A stretch of DNA of 64,000 bases from JAMXLO01 sp963726125 (GCA_963726125.1 CAVSBG010000016.1:60171-124170); one strand, 5' to 3'; positions 34,760-44,706 are shown, counted from the first letter of the stretch. Notes: generated by a model from the sequence alone, not told the origin. Program-made: numbers and translations.

Positions 34760-34807
34760 CGTTTGGGATGCCTGTCGCTCCACTTCACCAGCAAGCAGGA
34801 GCACAGC

Positions 34808-35989
34808 ATGACCTCCCCAACCAGTTTCGCCTCCGTCATGGACATCACCCCGCGCCCGCCGATCGTCTTTACCGGCGGCGAGGGTTCGTGGCTCACCGAC
34901 AGCGAAGGACGCACCTACCTCGACTTCATCCAGGGCTGGGCGGTGAACACGCTCGGTCACTCGCCGCGCGTGATCCAGGACGCGCTGACCAACCAGGCCG
35001 CACGGCTGATCAACTGTAGCCCCGCGTTCTACAACGACCAGCAGATCCGCCTGTCGGATCTGCTGACGCAGCACAGCAGCCTGCACCAGGTGTTCCTCGC
35101 CAACTCAGGCGCCGAGGCCAACGAGGGCGCAATCAAGCTCGCGCGCAAGTGGGGCACCAGGCATCGCGATGGCGCCTACGAGATCATCACGATGGATCAC
35201 GGCTTCCATGGCCGCACGCTCGCCACCATGGCGGCGTCGGGCAAACCGCAATGGGAGCAGCTCTACGCCCCGACGGTTGCCGGCTTCGTGAAGGTGCCGC
35301 TGAACGATCTTGCCGCGGTCGCAGCGGCAATCACGTCCCGAACGGTGGCGGTGATGGTGGAGCCGATACAGGGTGAGGCCGGGGTGTTCGTGGCCGACGA
35401 CGCGTTCCTGCGCGGTCTGCGGGCATTGACGCGGGAACACGGCCTGCTGCTGATCCTCGACGAGATCCAGACGGGTATCGGCCGCACGGGCCGCCTGTTC
35501 GGGTTCGAGCACGCCGGAGTGACCCCCGACATCATGACACTGGCAAAAGGTCTCGGCGGCGGCGTGCCGCTGGCCGCGCTGGTGGCGCACCAGGACGTGT
35601 GCTGTTTCGAATATGGCGACCAGGGCGGGACCTTTTGCGGCAACCCCATCATGGCCGCTGTCGGCTGCGCCGTGATGGAGGCGGTAACGGCGCCAGGCTT
35701 CCTCGCCCACGTGACACAGGCAGGCGAGCACCTCACGGAATGCCTGCGCGCACTGTCACGCCGGCATGGCTGCGGCGAGGTGCGAGGCAGGGGGTTGCTG
35801 CTGGCGCTTGACCTCAGGCGAGATATCTCGATGGCTGTGGCCGAGAGGGCACTGGCGCGCGGTCTGCTGCTGAACGCGCCGCGGCCGGACTCGTTGCGGT
35901 TCATGCCGGCACTCACGGTGACCGACGATGAAATCAACCGGATGATCGACATTCTCGACAGTGTGCTGGCCGAGATAGCGGCAGGTTAG
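34808..35989 (+). CDS. argD: Acetylornithine/succinyldiaminopimelate-type aminotransferase
   Basis: A 393-residue PLP-dependent class III aminotransferase. Key segments: GSWLTDSEGRTYLDFIQGWA, FLANSGAEANEGAIKLARKW, the cofactor-contacting LLILDEIQTGIGRTG, and the PLP-lysine region MTLAKGLGGGVPLAA (Lys near 247). Length and motifs fit ArgD, which makes N-acetylornithine in arginine synthesis and often also serves lysine synthesis. Related ornithine or 4-aminobutyrate aminotransferases cannot be excluded, and no other arginine gene is close, so the symbol is provisional. CAGGAG precedes the ATG. Confidence 0.85.
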   Translation: MTSPTSFASVMDITPRPPIVFTGGEGSWLTDSEGRTYLDFIQGWAVNTLGHSPRVIQDALTNQAARLINCSPAFYNDQQIRLSDLLTQHSSLHQVFLANSGAEANEGAIKLARKWGTRHRDGAYEIITMDHGFHGRTLATMAASGKPQWEQLYAPTVAGFVKVPLNDLAAVAAAITSRTVAVMVEPIQGEAGVFVADDAFLRGLRALTREHGLLLILDEIQTGIGRTGRLFGFEHAGVTPDIMTLAKGLGGGVPLAALVAHQDVCCFEYGDQGGTFCGNPIMAAVGCAVMEAVTAPGFLAHVTQAGEHLTECLRALSRRHGCGEVRGRGLLLALDLRRDISMAVAERALARGLLLNAPRPDSLRFMPALTVTDDEINRMIDILDSVLAEIAAG

Positions 35990-36067
35990 CCGGCGTCGAC
36001 GATGTCAATCACGGGCGCGCGGGCCGACGGCTCAGACCGGCCGGCAAACCCGAACATGCCATTCCGT

Positions 36068-36102
36068 GATCTGGCCAGGCCTGCCCTGGGCTTGGCCAGA
36101 TC
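36068..36102. terminator. Inverted repeat between aminotransferase and glycosyltransferase
   Basis: GATCTGGCCA (36068-36077) and its exact complement (36093-36102) enclose 15 nt that can pair further (CAGG / CCTG). It lies 79 bp after the aminotransferase stop and 28 bp before the next ATG. No T-tract follows. A terminator is likely; an operator for the glycan locus is an alternative. Confidence 0.4.
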
Positions 36103-36129
36103 GCGCCAAAGCATGTTAATACTTCGCCC

Positions 36130-39100
36130 ATGGAGCTGATGCAGAAAGTCGGGGTCGACGCGAAGGATCATCTTTCACGGGCGAAACTCAGTGTATTTGT
36201 CATTTCTTACAATCGAAAGGCGCTTATCAGCGCCTGTCTTGCGCCGCTGTCGTTCGCCGACGAACTGATCGTCATCGACAAGTCTTCAACCGACGGCACG
36301 GCCGAGATCGCCACCCGATACGCCCACCGCGTCATCACCGTGCCGTGGTCCCCCACAGTCGAGGATACCCGCGCCTTTGCTTTGTCCCAATGCACGCATG
36401 ACTGGATACTCGCCCTGGATGACGATGAATGCCTGAGCGAGGAGGCAGTGGCCTTCATCGAGCAGGAATTATTGGCGCCGCGTGCCGAGATATACGGGAT
36501 TGCCCAGCGCCATTACATCCTGGGTATTCATGATGAACGGGCCTATTACTGGCCGGAATTTCAGCCGCGTCTGTTCCAACGTGGCGCCGTGGATTTCGTT
36601 CCCACCGTCCACGGTGGGTATGTCTTCCATTCTGCGTCCCGCTATGACGTACCGCCGGATGAGGGTGTGTGCGTGCATCACCTGTCGCACGGCGATGTGT
36701 CGGAGTGGGTCGAGAAGACCAATCGCTACACGTCGATGCCGGACCGCCTGCGGGTTGATCGCACATGTGATGATTTGATCCAATTTGCCCACGAACGGAT
36801 CGATTTCTGGGGTCGCCAGACACGCGACCCGACGCCCGGCGACTATCCCAATGCGGTCGCATTGTTGCGCGCGACCTACGACATGATCGATCGGCTGAAA
36901 GTCTGGGAGGAGGAGAAGGGACTGGACGGCCGCGCGGCGCTGCGCATTTTCGCCGCGGCCCATGCGGCCCATTTTGGCAGTCCCGACCGCGGTCCCGGCC
37001 ACAGCGCGATCGTGGACCCGGCCATGGAGCTAATAAACCAGCGTGTCGCCGCGCTGGAGATCGAGGCGGCGGCGCAACGCGGCGCCCGGGAGAAAGCCGA
37101 GACTGCCCGGGTCTCAGCCGAGGCAGCGCGAGTCGCCGCCGAAAATGCGCTGGCTACGGCCGAGATGGCGCGGGCCAGAGCGGAGGCGGCACGGGACGCC
37201 GCCGACGCAGCGAGGAATGCCGCGCGCACACGACTTGCCAGTGTCGACGCGGCGATGGAACAGATGCGCGCGTCCATGTCCTGGCGCGTCACGGCCCCGC
37301 TGCGCGGGTTTGCCAGCCGACATCCGCGCTTCGTTCGGGGGGCCCTGGCATTCATTGCGCGCCATCCGTGGTTGGGGCGCGATGCGGTCCTGCTGGTCCG
37401 CAATGTCTGGCGGCTCGCCACGCTGCGGCCGATCGTGCGGCGCACGTCGCTGGTTGCCGCCACAGCCGACAACACAAGACGCGTACGCCTGCCCAGTCCC
37501 AACCCGACACTCTGGTTCTACATCGGCGATACGCTGGAATGGCTGGCGGTACACCGGCACCTCACCGGTGTGGGCAAAGTGACCACGGAGATCCTTGCCG
37601 CCGCGTTGGATGGCCCGATCGGATCACGTTGGCAGCTTTGCGTGATGCAGGGTGATGACCTCGTGGCCTGGGATCCCGGTCGAATTGCCGCCCGTGGGGG
37701 CTTGTCTCCTGCCGCCGGCGATTTGCGCGACCTGCTGGAACGCGCGCCGCACGCACCGGGCGCGCCGAAGTCAGGCGACCATGTGCTGTTTACCGGTGTG
37801 GTATGGACTGTCACCTATGCCGCCTTGTTCGAAAGACTGCGGGCGCGCGGCGTGCGGTTCAGCGTGTTGTTGTATGATCTCATTCCGCTGGAACGGCCCG
37901 ATCTGGTCGGCTCAGCGCATGCGCAAGCCTTTACGGAATGGCTTCGCTGCGTGGTGCGTGAGGCTGAACTGATCTTCCTGTCGACTGAAACGGTGCGGGA
38001 ACAGCTGTATCGGTGGTGTTTGGCCGAGGGTCTCGCGCCCCGCAACCCGGCACAGACGATCCCATTCGGACCTAGCCTGCTGCGATTGGCCAAACCCGCC
38101 GCAGGACCGATTGTGACAGAGGCTTTCGTGCTGTCCGTTGGCACGATCGACCCCCGCAAGAACCAGCTCTTCCTCGCCACGGCGTGGGCAAAACTCGCGG
38201 CGGAACGTGAACTGCCGTTGCTGGTCCTGGTGGGACGGGATGATCACGATCTGCTTGGTTCCGACGCGACGGTGGCGCCGCTCATTGCAGCGGGTCGCAT
38301 CCGTGTTCTTACCGGGGTGGACGATGCGGCCTTGGATGCGCTGTACCGCGCGGCGCTGTTCACCGTGTTTCCGTCATTCATCGAAGGCCACGGGCTGCCG
38401 GTCGCCGACAGCCTTGCTTATGGCAAACTGTGCCTCTCGTCGGATCTGCCTGTCATCCGCGAGCACGCTGCCGACCTGCCGTGGTACTTCGATCCGCACG
38501 ATGCAGGCTCACTTATCGCGCAGCTGCGCCGGGCGCTGGACGACGGGGCGGCCCGCGCGGCGGTGGAGGCGCGCCTCGCCACGTGGAGCCCGCCCACCTG
38601 GGCCGACACTGCCCGGGTCATGGGCGAAGCGGTCGCCAGCCGGCTGCGCCTGCCCGATCTGGATTTGCCCGGCCGCATTCCCCTTCCGGTCGCGCTGGCA
38701 GCGAGTACCGCCGACATACTGGAGCGGACACGGCAGTGGTGCGGCACCGGGGATCCAGAGGTCTCCATAGTCGTGGTCAACTGGAACGCGACGGAGATGA
38801 CCCGCGCCTGCATTCGCCACATTTGGGCGAATACCACGGGGGTGAACTACGAGATCATCGTGGTTGATAACGGCAGTGCGACAGCAGGCCTCGAAGTACT
38901 GTCCGGCGCCGGCGGCGGTGTGCGCCTGTTGCCATTGGGTATCAATCGTTACTTCGGGGAGGCCAATAATATCGGCGTGGAGGCGGCACGCGGACGTTTC
39001 GTATGTCTGCTCAACAACGATGTGTTTGTCAGTCCAGGCTGGCTTGAAGCGCTGCTCGACAGCCTCAAGGCGGCGCCGGACGTCGGGGCGGTCGGTCCGG

Positions 39101-40644
39101 TCTTCCTGTTCCCTGACGAAACGATCCAGGAAGCGGGTGGCGAAATCGACGCAAGTGGCCAGCCGGAGCGCCTGATGCGCGGACAGGAGGCCAGCGCGCG
39201 CGCGGCGATCAGCGACCGTGTAGTGGACTACATCTCCGCGGCCTGTCTGCTGCTGCCGCGCGAACTGTTCCTGCAAGCCGGTGGGTTCGATCTGGCGTAT
39301 GAACCGGCCTACTACGAAGATGTGGATCTGTGCCTCAAGCTGGCCGCGCTCGGCCGACCGGTAAAGTTGGTGGCGGCGGCGGATGTCGTGCATCTGGAAG
39401 GCTTCTCGACCGGCGCCCAGGCCATGCCGTCGCTGCGCAAGCAGGCGCTGGGGGAACTCAACCGGGCCAAATTCGTATCGCGCTGGCGTGGCTATCTGCT
39501 CGAACGGGATCAGGCTGCGCTGCAAGCTGTGCATGCCGCATTGCTGCAACCCGAACGGCCGGCCAGGGCCGCTCGGCCCGCGCGGCGTGCCTTGATCTAT
39601 TCGCCGCATAACCTCACCGCTGGAGGGGGTGAACGCTACTTGCTGACCCTGGCTGCCGCGCTGACCGATGCTCACGCCGTGACGATCGCCGTGCCCTATC
39701 CATACAGTCATCTGCGGCTTCGTCAGTTGGGGGCGGAATTCGGCATCGACCTTGCGGCTTGCGAGGTGTCCTGTCTGGCCGATCTGAGCGGCGAATGGGA
39801 CGTGATGGCGGTGCTGGGCAACCACGTGGTGCCACCCATCGCGGCATGTGCGAAGCGCAGCTTCTTCATTTGCCAATTCCCGTTTCCAATGCCCGTCGGC
39901 AGTACGATCGACCCGTCGCTGCTGGCCGGCTACGACACCATCCTGGCCTATTCCGATTACGCCAAGCGGAATATCGAGGCGGCGCTTGTCCGGCACGCAC
40001 TACCGACCCACCCGGTGGAAGTGTTGTATCCACCGGTTCCACAAGCCGCCGTCGGCGGCACGGCGAAGCAGGCGCGGATCCTGACCGTCGGGCGCTTCTT
40101 CTCGGGCGGCCACAACAAGCGGCATGACCTGCTGATCAAGGCATTCCGCGTGTTGCACGCTCAGCATGGCGACGGCGTCGAATTCCATCTCGCCGGATCC
40201 TCCATGCCTGATCCACAGCATATGGACTACGTCGGCCGGCTGCAGGAACTCGCGGTCGGTCTGCCGGTGGTGTTTCACGTGAATGCATCGCCGCATTTGC
40301 TGGATTCGCTGTATCAGGAAGCCGCCATATATTGGCACGGCACCGGATTGCAGGAGGATCTCAGGAAATCGCCGGAGCTCGCCGAACATTTCGGCATCGC
40401 GATCGTGGAGGCGATGTCGGCCGGCTGCGTTGCCTTCGCGCTGAACGCGGGTGGCGCACCGGAGATCATCACGGACGGCGTGGACGGCTGCCTGTACGAC
40501 ACATCCGACTTGCTGGTTGACCGATCGCTCAGCCTGCTGCGCGATCCGGCGCAGCGCGAAGCCATCGGGGCACGAGCGCGCCAGCGCGCCACCGAATTCA
40601 CCGTTGCACGGTTCACGCGATCCGTGCACCGACTGGTGGCATGA
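36130..40644 (+). CDS. Four-module glycosyltransferase with coiled coil
   Basis: A 1504-residue protein that appears to combine four sugar transferases. (1) About 15-290: GT2-like, with SVFVISYNRKALISACL, LIVIDKSSTDGTAEIA and ALDDDECLSEE. (2) About 300-385: Ala/Glu/Arg coiled coil ending SMSWRVTAPLRG. (3) About 455-850: GT4-like, with GTIDPRKNQLFL and FPSFIEGHGLPVADSLAYGK. (4) About 875-1140: GT2, with VSIVVVNWNATEMTRACI, IIVVDNGS, CLLNNDV and YYEDVDLCLKL. (5) About 1155-1504: GT4, with YSPHNLTAGGGERYLLTLAA, TVGRFFSGG and GIAIVEAMSAGCVAFALNAG. No membrane helix is evident. It likely assembles several linkages of a surface glycan. The following membrane protein overlaps by 4 nt. Confidence 0.9.
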   Translation: MELMQKVGVDAKDHLSRAKLSVFVISYNRKALISACLAPLSFADELIVIDKSSTDGTAEIATRYAHRVITVPWSPTVEDTRAFALSQCTHDWILALDDDECLSEEAVAFIEQELLAPRAEIYGIAQRHYILGIHDERAYYWPEFQPRLFQRGAVDFVPTVHGGYVFHSASRYDVPPDEGVCVHHLSHGDVSEWVEKTNRYTSMPDRLRVDRTCDDLIQFAHERIDFWGRQTRDPTPGDYPNAVALLRATYDMIDRLKVWEEEKGLDGRAALRIFAAAHAAHFGSPDRGPGHSAIVDPAMELINQRVAALEIEAAAQRGAREKAETARVSAEAARVAAENALATAEMARARAEAARDAADAARNAARTRLASVDAAMEQMRASMSWRVTAPLRGFASRHPRFVRGALAFIARHPWLGRDAVLLVRNVWRLATLRPIVRRTSLVAATADNTRRVRLPSPNPTLWFYIGDTLEWLAVHRHLTGVGKVTTEILAAALDGPIGSRWQLCVMQGDDLVAWDPGRIAARGGLSPAAGDLRDLLERAPHAPGAPKSGDHVLFTGVVWTVTYAALFERLRARGVRFSVLLYDLIPLERPDLVGSAHAQAFTEWLRCVVREAELIFLSTETVREQLYRWCLAEGLAPRNPAQTIPFGPSLLRLAKPAAGPIVTEAFVLSVGTIDPRKNQLFLATAWAKLAAERELPLLVLVGRDDHDLLGSDATVAPLIAAGRIRVLTGVDDAALDALYRAALFTVFPSFIEGHGLPVADSLAYGKLCLSSDLPVIREHAADLPWYFDPHDAGSLIAQLRRALDDGAARAAVEARLATWSPPTWADTARVMGEAVASRLRLPDLDLPGRIPLPVALAASTADILERTRQWCGTGDPEVSIVVVNWNATEMTRACIRHIWANTTGVNYEIIVVDNGSATAGLEVLSGAGGGVRLLPLGINRYFGEANNIGVEAARGRFVCLLNNDVFVSPGWLEALLDSLKAAPDVGAVGPVFLFPDETIQEAGGEIDASGQPERLMRGQEASARAAISDRVVDYISAACLLLPRELFLQAGGFDLAYEPAYYEDVDLCLKLAALGRPVKLVAAADVVHLEGFSTGAQAMPSLRKQALGELNRAKFVSRWRGYLLERDQAALQAVHAALLQPERPARAARPARRALIYSPHNLTAGGGERYLLTLAAALTDAHAVTIAVPYPYSHLRLRQLGAEFGIDLAACEVSCLADLSGEWDVMAVLGNHVVPPIAACAKRSFFICQFPFPMPVGSTIDPSLLAGYDTILAYSDYAKRNIEAALVRHALPTHPVEVLYPPVPQAAVGGTAKQARILTVGRFFSGGHNKRHDLLIKAFRVLHAQHGDGVEFHLAGSSMPDPQHMDYVGRLQELAVGLPVVFHVNASPHLLDSLYQEAAIYWHGTGLQEDLRKSPELAEHFGIAIVEAMSAGCVAFALNAGGAPEIITDGVDGCLYDTSDLLVDRSLSLLRDPAQREAIGARARQRATEFTVARFTRSVHRLVA

Positions 40645-42161
40645 TACGACGATTTGCCTGGCCCTCCGGCTATGTTCTCTTCTTCGGCCTGTTCTCCTGC
40701 TACAAGGGCGGAGACGGCACGCCGGATTTCCTCTTCTATCATCGGTATAACGGTTACGCCGCAGTAACGGGTGGTCGTCCGCAAGACATCGCCGCGGCCG
40801 GCATGCAGGGCTATCTGTATCCGGGACTGGATGCTCTGTACTATCGGCTGTTCGCTGCACTGAACGATCATCCCCTGATCCTGGAATTCCTGCTCGGCAT
40901 GCCTTATGCCCTTGCAGCCTGGCTGGTCTGGCGCATCGGCTGCAAGGTGTTGCCGGATGACTGGCCAGGGGGCGAGGCGCTGGCCGGCGCGTTCGCCTTG
41001 TTCGGCATAACAGGGGCCGCAGGTTTCGCGACCATCGGCACCACGATGAGTGAGGTGGTACCAAGCCTGCCGATGCTGGCCGCGTTGGCGGTCTGGGTGG
41101 TGCACCGGCGGGACTGGCGCTGGTTGGCCGCCGTGGGTGCCTTGGCGGGGCTTTCAGTCGCATTGAAGCTCACCTTGTTGCCTTCATTTATCGGGTTGTT
41201 CGTGGTTGTCGCGCTGGCCGAGGCACGGCAGCCGATGGCGGCATTGCGCGCCGTGCTGATGTTCGCCGGGATGGGACTGGTGGCGGCACTGGTCGTGGCA
41301 GGCCCGTGGCTGCTGCACAATTGGCAGACCACCGGCAATCCGACCTTTCCTTTCTTCAACGATATATTCCGCTCCGATCTGGTGGATCCTGGACGATGGT
41401 CGGACGACCGGTTCAAGCCGCACGGATTCTGGCGGGTGCTGTTGTATCCGGCAGTGTGGGCGTTTCACCCCTCCAACGCCGCGATCGAACTGAACACGCA
41501 AGACCCGCGCATGCTGATGGCGCTGTTGGCGGCGGTCGCTCTGGTGGTTCGGCTCGGCGCGAACACGGCAGCACGGCTGTTGGCTCTGTTCGTACTCCTG
41601 GCTTACGCGCTGTGGGAGTATCAGTTCTCCATCCTGCGCTATCTCGCGGTACAGGAGGCGCTGTCCGGCGTGTTGGTGCTGGCCGCAGTGGCGGCGTGGG
41701 TGCCGCGCCGCTTCGCATTGCCCGCCGGTATCGCTCTGGTAGTGATCGCTGGCACCGCCGCCGCGACGACGCGCTACCCATGGTGGGCACATGCGTCGCG
41801 TGCCGATCAGGCAATTGTCGTGCATGTGCCGTCGATACCGCCGGATGCGCTGGTGCTGTTGCTGGACCCGTGGCCATATTCGTACCTTGTGCCGGCGCTG
41901 CCCGCGAGTGTCTCGGTTGTCGGGACCAACAGCAATCTGGTGCGTCCGGGTGCGAACGGAACCTTGCAACGAACCATCGAACAAACGGTTCGTGACTGGA
42001 AAGGACCGATCTGGGGCTTCGAGAGCAGAGACAAATATCCGGGTGCCGCGGACAAGATCCTCGCGCATTACCAACTGCGGCGTGAGCCGCCATGCGCGGA
42101 CATCACCAGCAATGTGGACGCTTCGACCGGCACCGCGTGCCAACTGCGGCGCGTGCCATGA
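40641..42161 (+). CDS. Polytopic membrane protein, possible GT-C-like glycosyltransferase
   Basis: A 506-residue protein with about 10 to 12 hydrophobic helices spread over residues 1-390 and a soluble C-terminal part of about 110 residues. Charged residues after the first helix (YKGGDGTPDFLFYHRYNGYA) occupy the position of the acidic loop in GT-C enzymes, and WLLHNWQTTGNPTFPFFNDI resembles a segment seen in ArnT/PMT-like proteins. The 4-nt overlap with the four-module glycosyltransferase supports a joint role in glycan transfer from a lipid carrier. A clean family assignment is not possible by eye. The stop is 27 bp from that of the convergent GT8-like gene. Confidence 0.7.
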   Translation: MIRRFAWPSGYVLFFGLFSCYKGGDGTPDFLFYHRYNGYAAVTGGRPQDIAAAGMQGYLYPGLDALYYRLFAALNDHPLILEFLLGMPYALAAWLVWRIGCKVLPDDWPGGEALAGAFALFGITGAAGFATIGTTMSEVVPSLPMLAALAVWVVHRRDWRWLAAVGALAGLSVALKLTLLPSFIGLFVVVALAEARQPMAALRAVLMFAGMGLVAALVVAGPWLLHNWQTTGNPTFPFFNDIFRSDLVDPGRWSDDRFKPHGFWRVLLYPAVWAFHPSNAAIELNTQDPRMLMALLAAVALVVRLGANTAARLLALFVLLAYALWEYQFSILRYLAVQEALSGVLVLAAVAAWVPRRFALPAGIALVVIAGTAAATTRYPWWAHASRADQAIVVHVPSIPPDALVLLLDPWPYSYLVPALPASVSVVGTNSNLVRPGANGTLQRTIEQTVRDWKGPIWGFESRDKYPGAADKILAHYQLRREPPCADITSNVDASTGTACQLRRVP

Positions 42162-42188
42162 ATGACCGTGAGCGCCTTGGCGATACGC

Positions 42189-43524
42189 TCAGCCCGCCCT
42201 TAACAATGTCAGATAGTCGCGCATGGCCTGCGCCCTCGCCGCAGCGCCGGCCACGCCCCAGAAGTGCGCCAACCCCACGCCCTCCCGTGGATGCGAATCG
42301 GCGCCGCCAATACGCACGAAACGGGCGATTGACGTGGTATCGAAATTGGCCAGGCGAAATGCGACGTAGTTCGCGATCTCCTGGTCGGCGTAGGGGAGCG
42401 CACCGCGCCCGTACAGCACGCCGTGGTTGGCGATGATCCGGCGGATCAGCCGTAGGGTCTCGGCATGTGCCCGTAGATTGGGAATGCCGAGCGTGCCGGT
42501 GTTGAACCCGGCCACGTCGCCCGGCGAACAGTAGTCCCGCTGCAACAACGTCGCCCCCGACGGCGGGCTGCGGCGCAATGCCGAGAACGGCTCGAACGGC
42601 GCTGTAATCCGATCGGACATAGCGATCGCGTGCAGCATCGGCCTAACGTCCCGATCAAACATGACGTCGGCGTCGATGTAGAGAATGGGCTGGAACTGCC
42701 AGGCATTCGGCAAGTCCAGAATGAGGTAGCGAGCCGTCATGAACCCTGGACGATCGCTCGGCTTGAACTGGACGACCGCAAGGCGGGCGAGCACTTCCGG
42801 GGGCAGCAGCTGCGCGAGTTGCGCCTGCGAGTGGTCGGTCAAGACGGCAATATGCCCCTGATACCGACCAAATTCGATCAGGGAAATTACACTGGCGGCG
42901 AACTGTTGCATGATGGCGGGACTGCCGAACGCGGCGTAATAGACCAGAGGGCGATATAGACAGAGCTGCTCGATCCGCCAGCCATCGCGCAGCAACGTCA
43001 AGCGATGCGGCCAGTTCGCGAGGTCCAACGGCAACTGGTAGCGAAGATCGACCGCGATATCGCCCAGCAGCAGAAGGAAGAAGCGCCACATCGCCGGCCG
43101 TTCGACGAGTGCCCCTGTCGAGCGGACGAGCCACGAGCTCCCCACCATCTCACGCAACGCGTCCAGGTCAGCCTGGGATACCGGCAAGAAGGCTTCCCAG
43201 TCGCCGGCCGCGGGCGCCGAAGCCTCCACAAGTCCAGGTCCCGAGCGCCGCGGAGAGGAACACGGCCCCCTGCGAAAAATACAGGGTTCGCTGATCGGCC
43301 GCCCATTGCATGTGAAAACCCTGGAATGGCCCGGGGGCATGCGCAGGCAGTTCCGGCAGTACCGCGCGCACGTGATGACTGAATTCGGCGCGCAGCCTCT
43401 CGATCGGCATATCCAACTCGACGGGGGCGGCATCCTCGGACCGATCGGCCAGCGGACGATGCACTAGCGCCGCATCCCGCCGTCGGCACAGCAACGTACC
43501 ATGCCAGGTGAGCAGGAAGACCAT
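42189..43524 (-). pseudogene. GT8-like glycosyltransferase, frameshifted
   Basis: A glycosyltransferase of about 444 residues after one frameshift is repaired. The N-terminal part (MVFLLTWHGTLLCRRRDAAL to FSQGAVFLSAALG, 43524 to about 43240) is in one frame; the rest (LVEASAPAAGDWEAFLPVSQ onward) is in another and joins if one base is dropped near 43228-43245. The C-terminal half has the GT8 signature: LYIDADVMFDRDVRPML (DxD metal site), NTGTLGIPN and YADQEIANYV. It is convergent with the membrane glycan gene and probably acts in the same locus. The donor sugar is unknown. Confidence 0.75.
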
Positions 43525-43614
43525 GGCGCAACCTGACCAATTCCGCGCCACCGCGCAATTGCTTCTGGCATCCGGCCCGAGCAGGATCACCGCTTCGAGC
43601 CGGGGAGGCGTCAC

Positions 43615-44391
43615 ATGGCAATCCGTCTTGGTATCGCCGGGATCACCGGCCGGATGGGGCATCTGCTGGTCGAGGAGGTGAGCGCCGCAGGTGCGGAACT
43701 TTCCGGCGGCATAGGCCGCCCAGGGTCGGAAAAACCGGCTCCTGGCGGTGTTCCACTGCTGCCGGATATCAGCCGCCTCGCCGCTGCATCCGACTGCGTG
43801 GTGGATTTTACCAACGCCGCGACCGCGCAACGCTACGCCGCGGCGATGGCCGGGTCCGGCAAGGCGTGGGTGCTCGGCAGTTCCGGGCTGTCCGACGCGG
43901 ACGAGGCGGCAGTGGCCGAGGCGGCGCGGCGTATCCCCGTGGTCTACGCGTCGAATTTCTCCGCCGGCGTCAATCTCGTGCTGGCGCTGGCCGAGCGGAT
44001 GGGCGCCGCGCTCCCCGCTGACGCCTACGATGCCGAGATCATGGAGATGCACCATCGCCAGAAGGTCGACTCGCCGTCCGGCACCGCCATCGGTATCGGC
44101 CGCGCCGTGGCCAAGGGCCGCGGGGTGGCGCTTTCCGACGTGATGGAGAGCGGGCGGCACGGCCACACCGGCGCCCGCAAGACCGGTGCCATCGGCTTCG
44201 CGGCCCTGCGCGGCGGCCAGGTGGTGGGGGAACACACGCTTATCTTCGCGACCGGGACCGAGCACATCGCCCTGACGCATCGCGCGTTCGACCGGCGCGC
44301 TTTCGCAACCGGCGCGGTGCGGGCGGCGCTGTGGGTGACTGGGAAGCCGCCGGGTCTCTACTCGATGATGGACGTGCTGGGGATGGCTTGA
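43615..44391 (+). CDS. dapB: 4-hydroxy-tetrahydrodipicolinate reductase DapB
   Basis: A 258-residue cytosolic enzyme of lysine and diaminopimelate synthesis, reducing the dipicolinate intermediate with NAD(P)H. The nucleotide-binding loop GIAGITGRMGHLLVEE is at the N-terminus; the catalytic segment EMHHRQKVDSPSGTAIGI carries the paired histidines and lysine; SNFSAGVNLVLALAE and HTLIFATGTEHIALTHRAF complete the family pattern. GGGGAGG precedes the ATG. Its final 31 bp, coding MMDVLGMA and the stop, are repeated at 45064-45094 beyond a toxin-antitoxin cassette. Confidence 0.97.
   Translation: MAIRLGIAGITGRMGHLLVEEVSAAGAELSGGIGRPGSEKPAPGGVPLLPDISRLAAASDCVVDFTNAATAQRYAAAMAGSGKAWVLGSSGLSDADEAAVAEAARRIPVVYASNFSAGVNLVLALAERMGAALPADAYDAEIMEMHHRQKVDSPSGTAIGIGRAVAKGRGVALSDVMESGRHGHTGARKTGAIGFAALRGGQVVGEHTLIFATGTEHIALTHRAFDRRAFATGAVRAALWVTGKPPGLYSMMDVLGMA
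44361..44391 (+). repeat. Direct repeat, left copy (dapB 3' end)
   Basis: These 31 bp, the last of dapB including its TGA, match 45064-45094 at 27 of 31 positions; the last 24 bp match at 22. The copies bracket about 670 bp containing mazE and mazF. Confidence 0.85.
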
Positions 44392-44460
44392 ACCGCACCA
44401 AACACACTACTTGCGAAAGGGTACGTCGGATATCACCTGGATATCCGAGGAGTGCCAGGG

Positions 44461-44706
44461 ATGCAGATCACCGCCAGCCGATGGGGCAACAGCCTGGGCG
44501 TCAGAATACCGAAAGATATCACCGAAGAGGTGGGATTGTCCGCCGGGGCCAGTCTCGATATCGAGGCTAGAGGCGATCAGATCGTGCTGTCTTTGCGTAG
44601 ACACCGCTATCGGTTGGAAGACCTGCTGACTGGGATAACACCCGCTGCGATGCGGGACGCCTTCGATTGGGGCTCCGATGTCGGGCGTGAGATCGTTGAC
44701 AGGTGA
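44461..44706 (+). CDS. mazE: MazE-type antitoxin
   Basis: An 81-residue AbrB/MazE-fold protein. The N-terminal swapped-hairpin DNA-binding domain is textbook: MQITASRWGNSLGVRIPKDI, then LSAGASLDIEARGDQIVLSL. The C-terminal tail (YRLEDLLTGITPAAMRDAFD) is the expected toxin-binding region. GAGGAG lies before the ATG at 44461. The toxin frame begins 29 nt before the mazE stop, the usual overlap for a toxin-antitoxin pair. Both lie between direct repeats of the dapB end. A palindromic autoregulatory operator would be expected in 44392-44460; ATATCACCTGGATATC-like repeats of GATAT are present at 44429-44446. Confidence 0.93.
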   Translation: MQITASRWGNSLGVRIPKDITEEVGLSAGASLDIEARGDQIVLSLRRHRYRLEDLLTGITPAAMRDAFDWGSDVGREIVDR

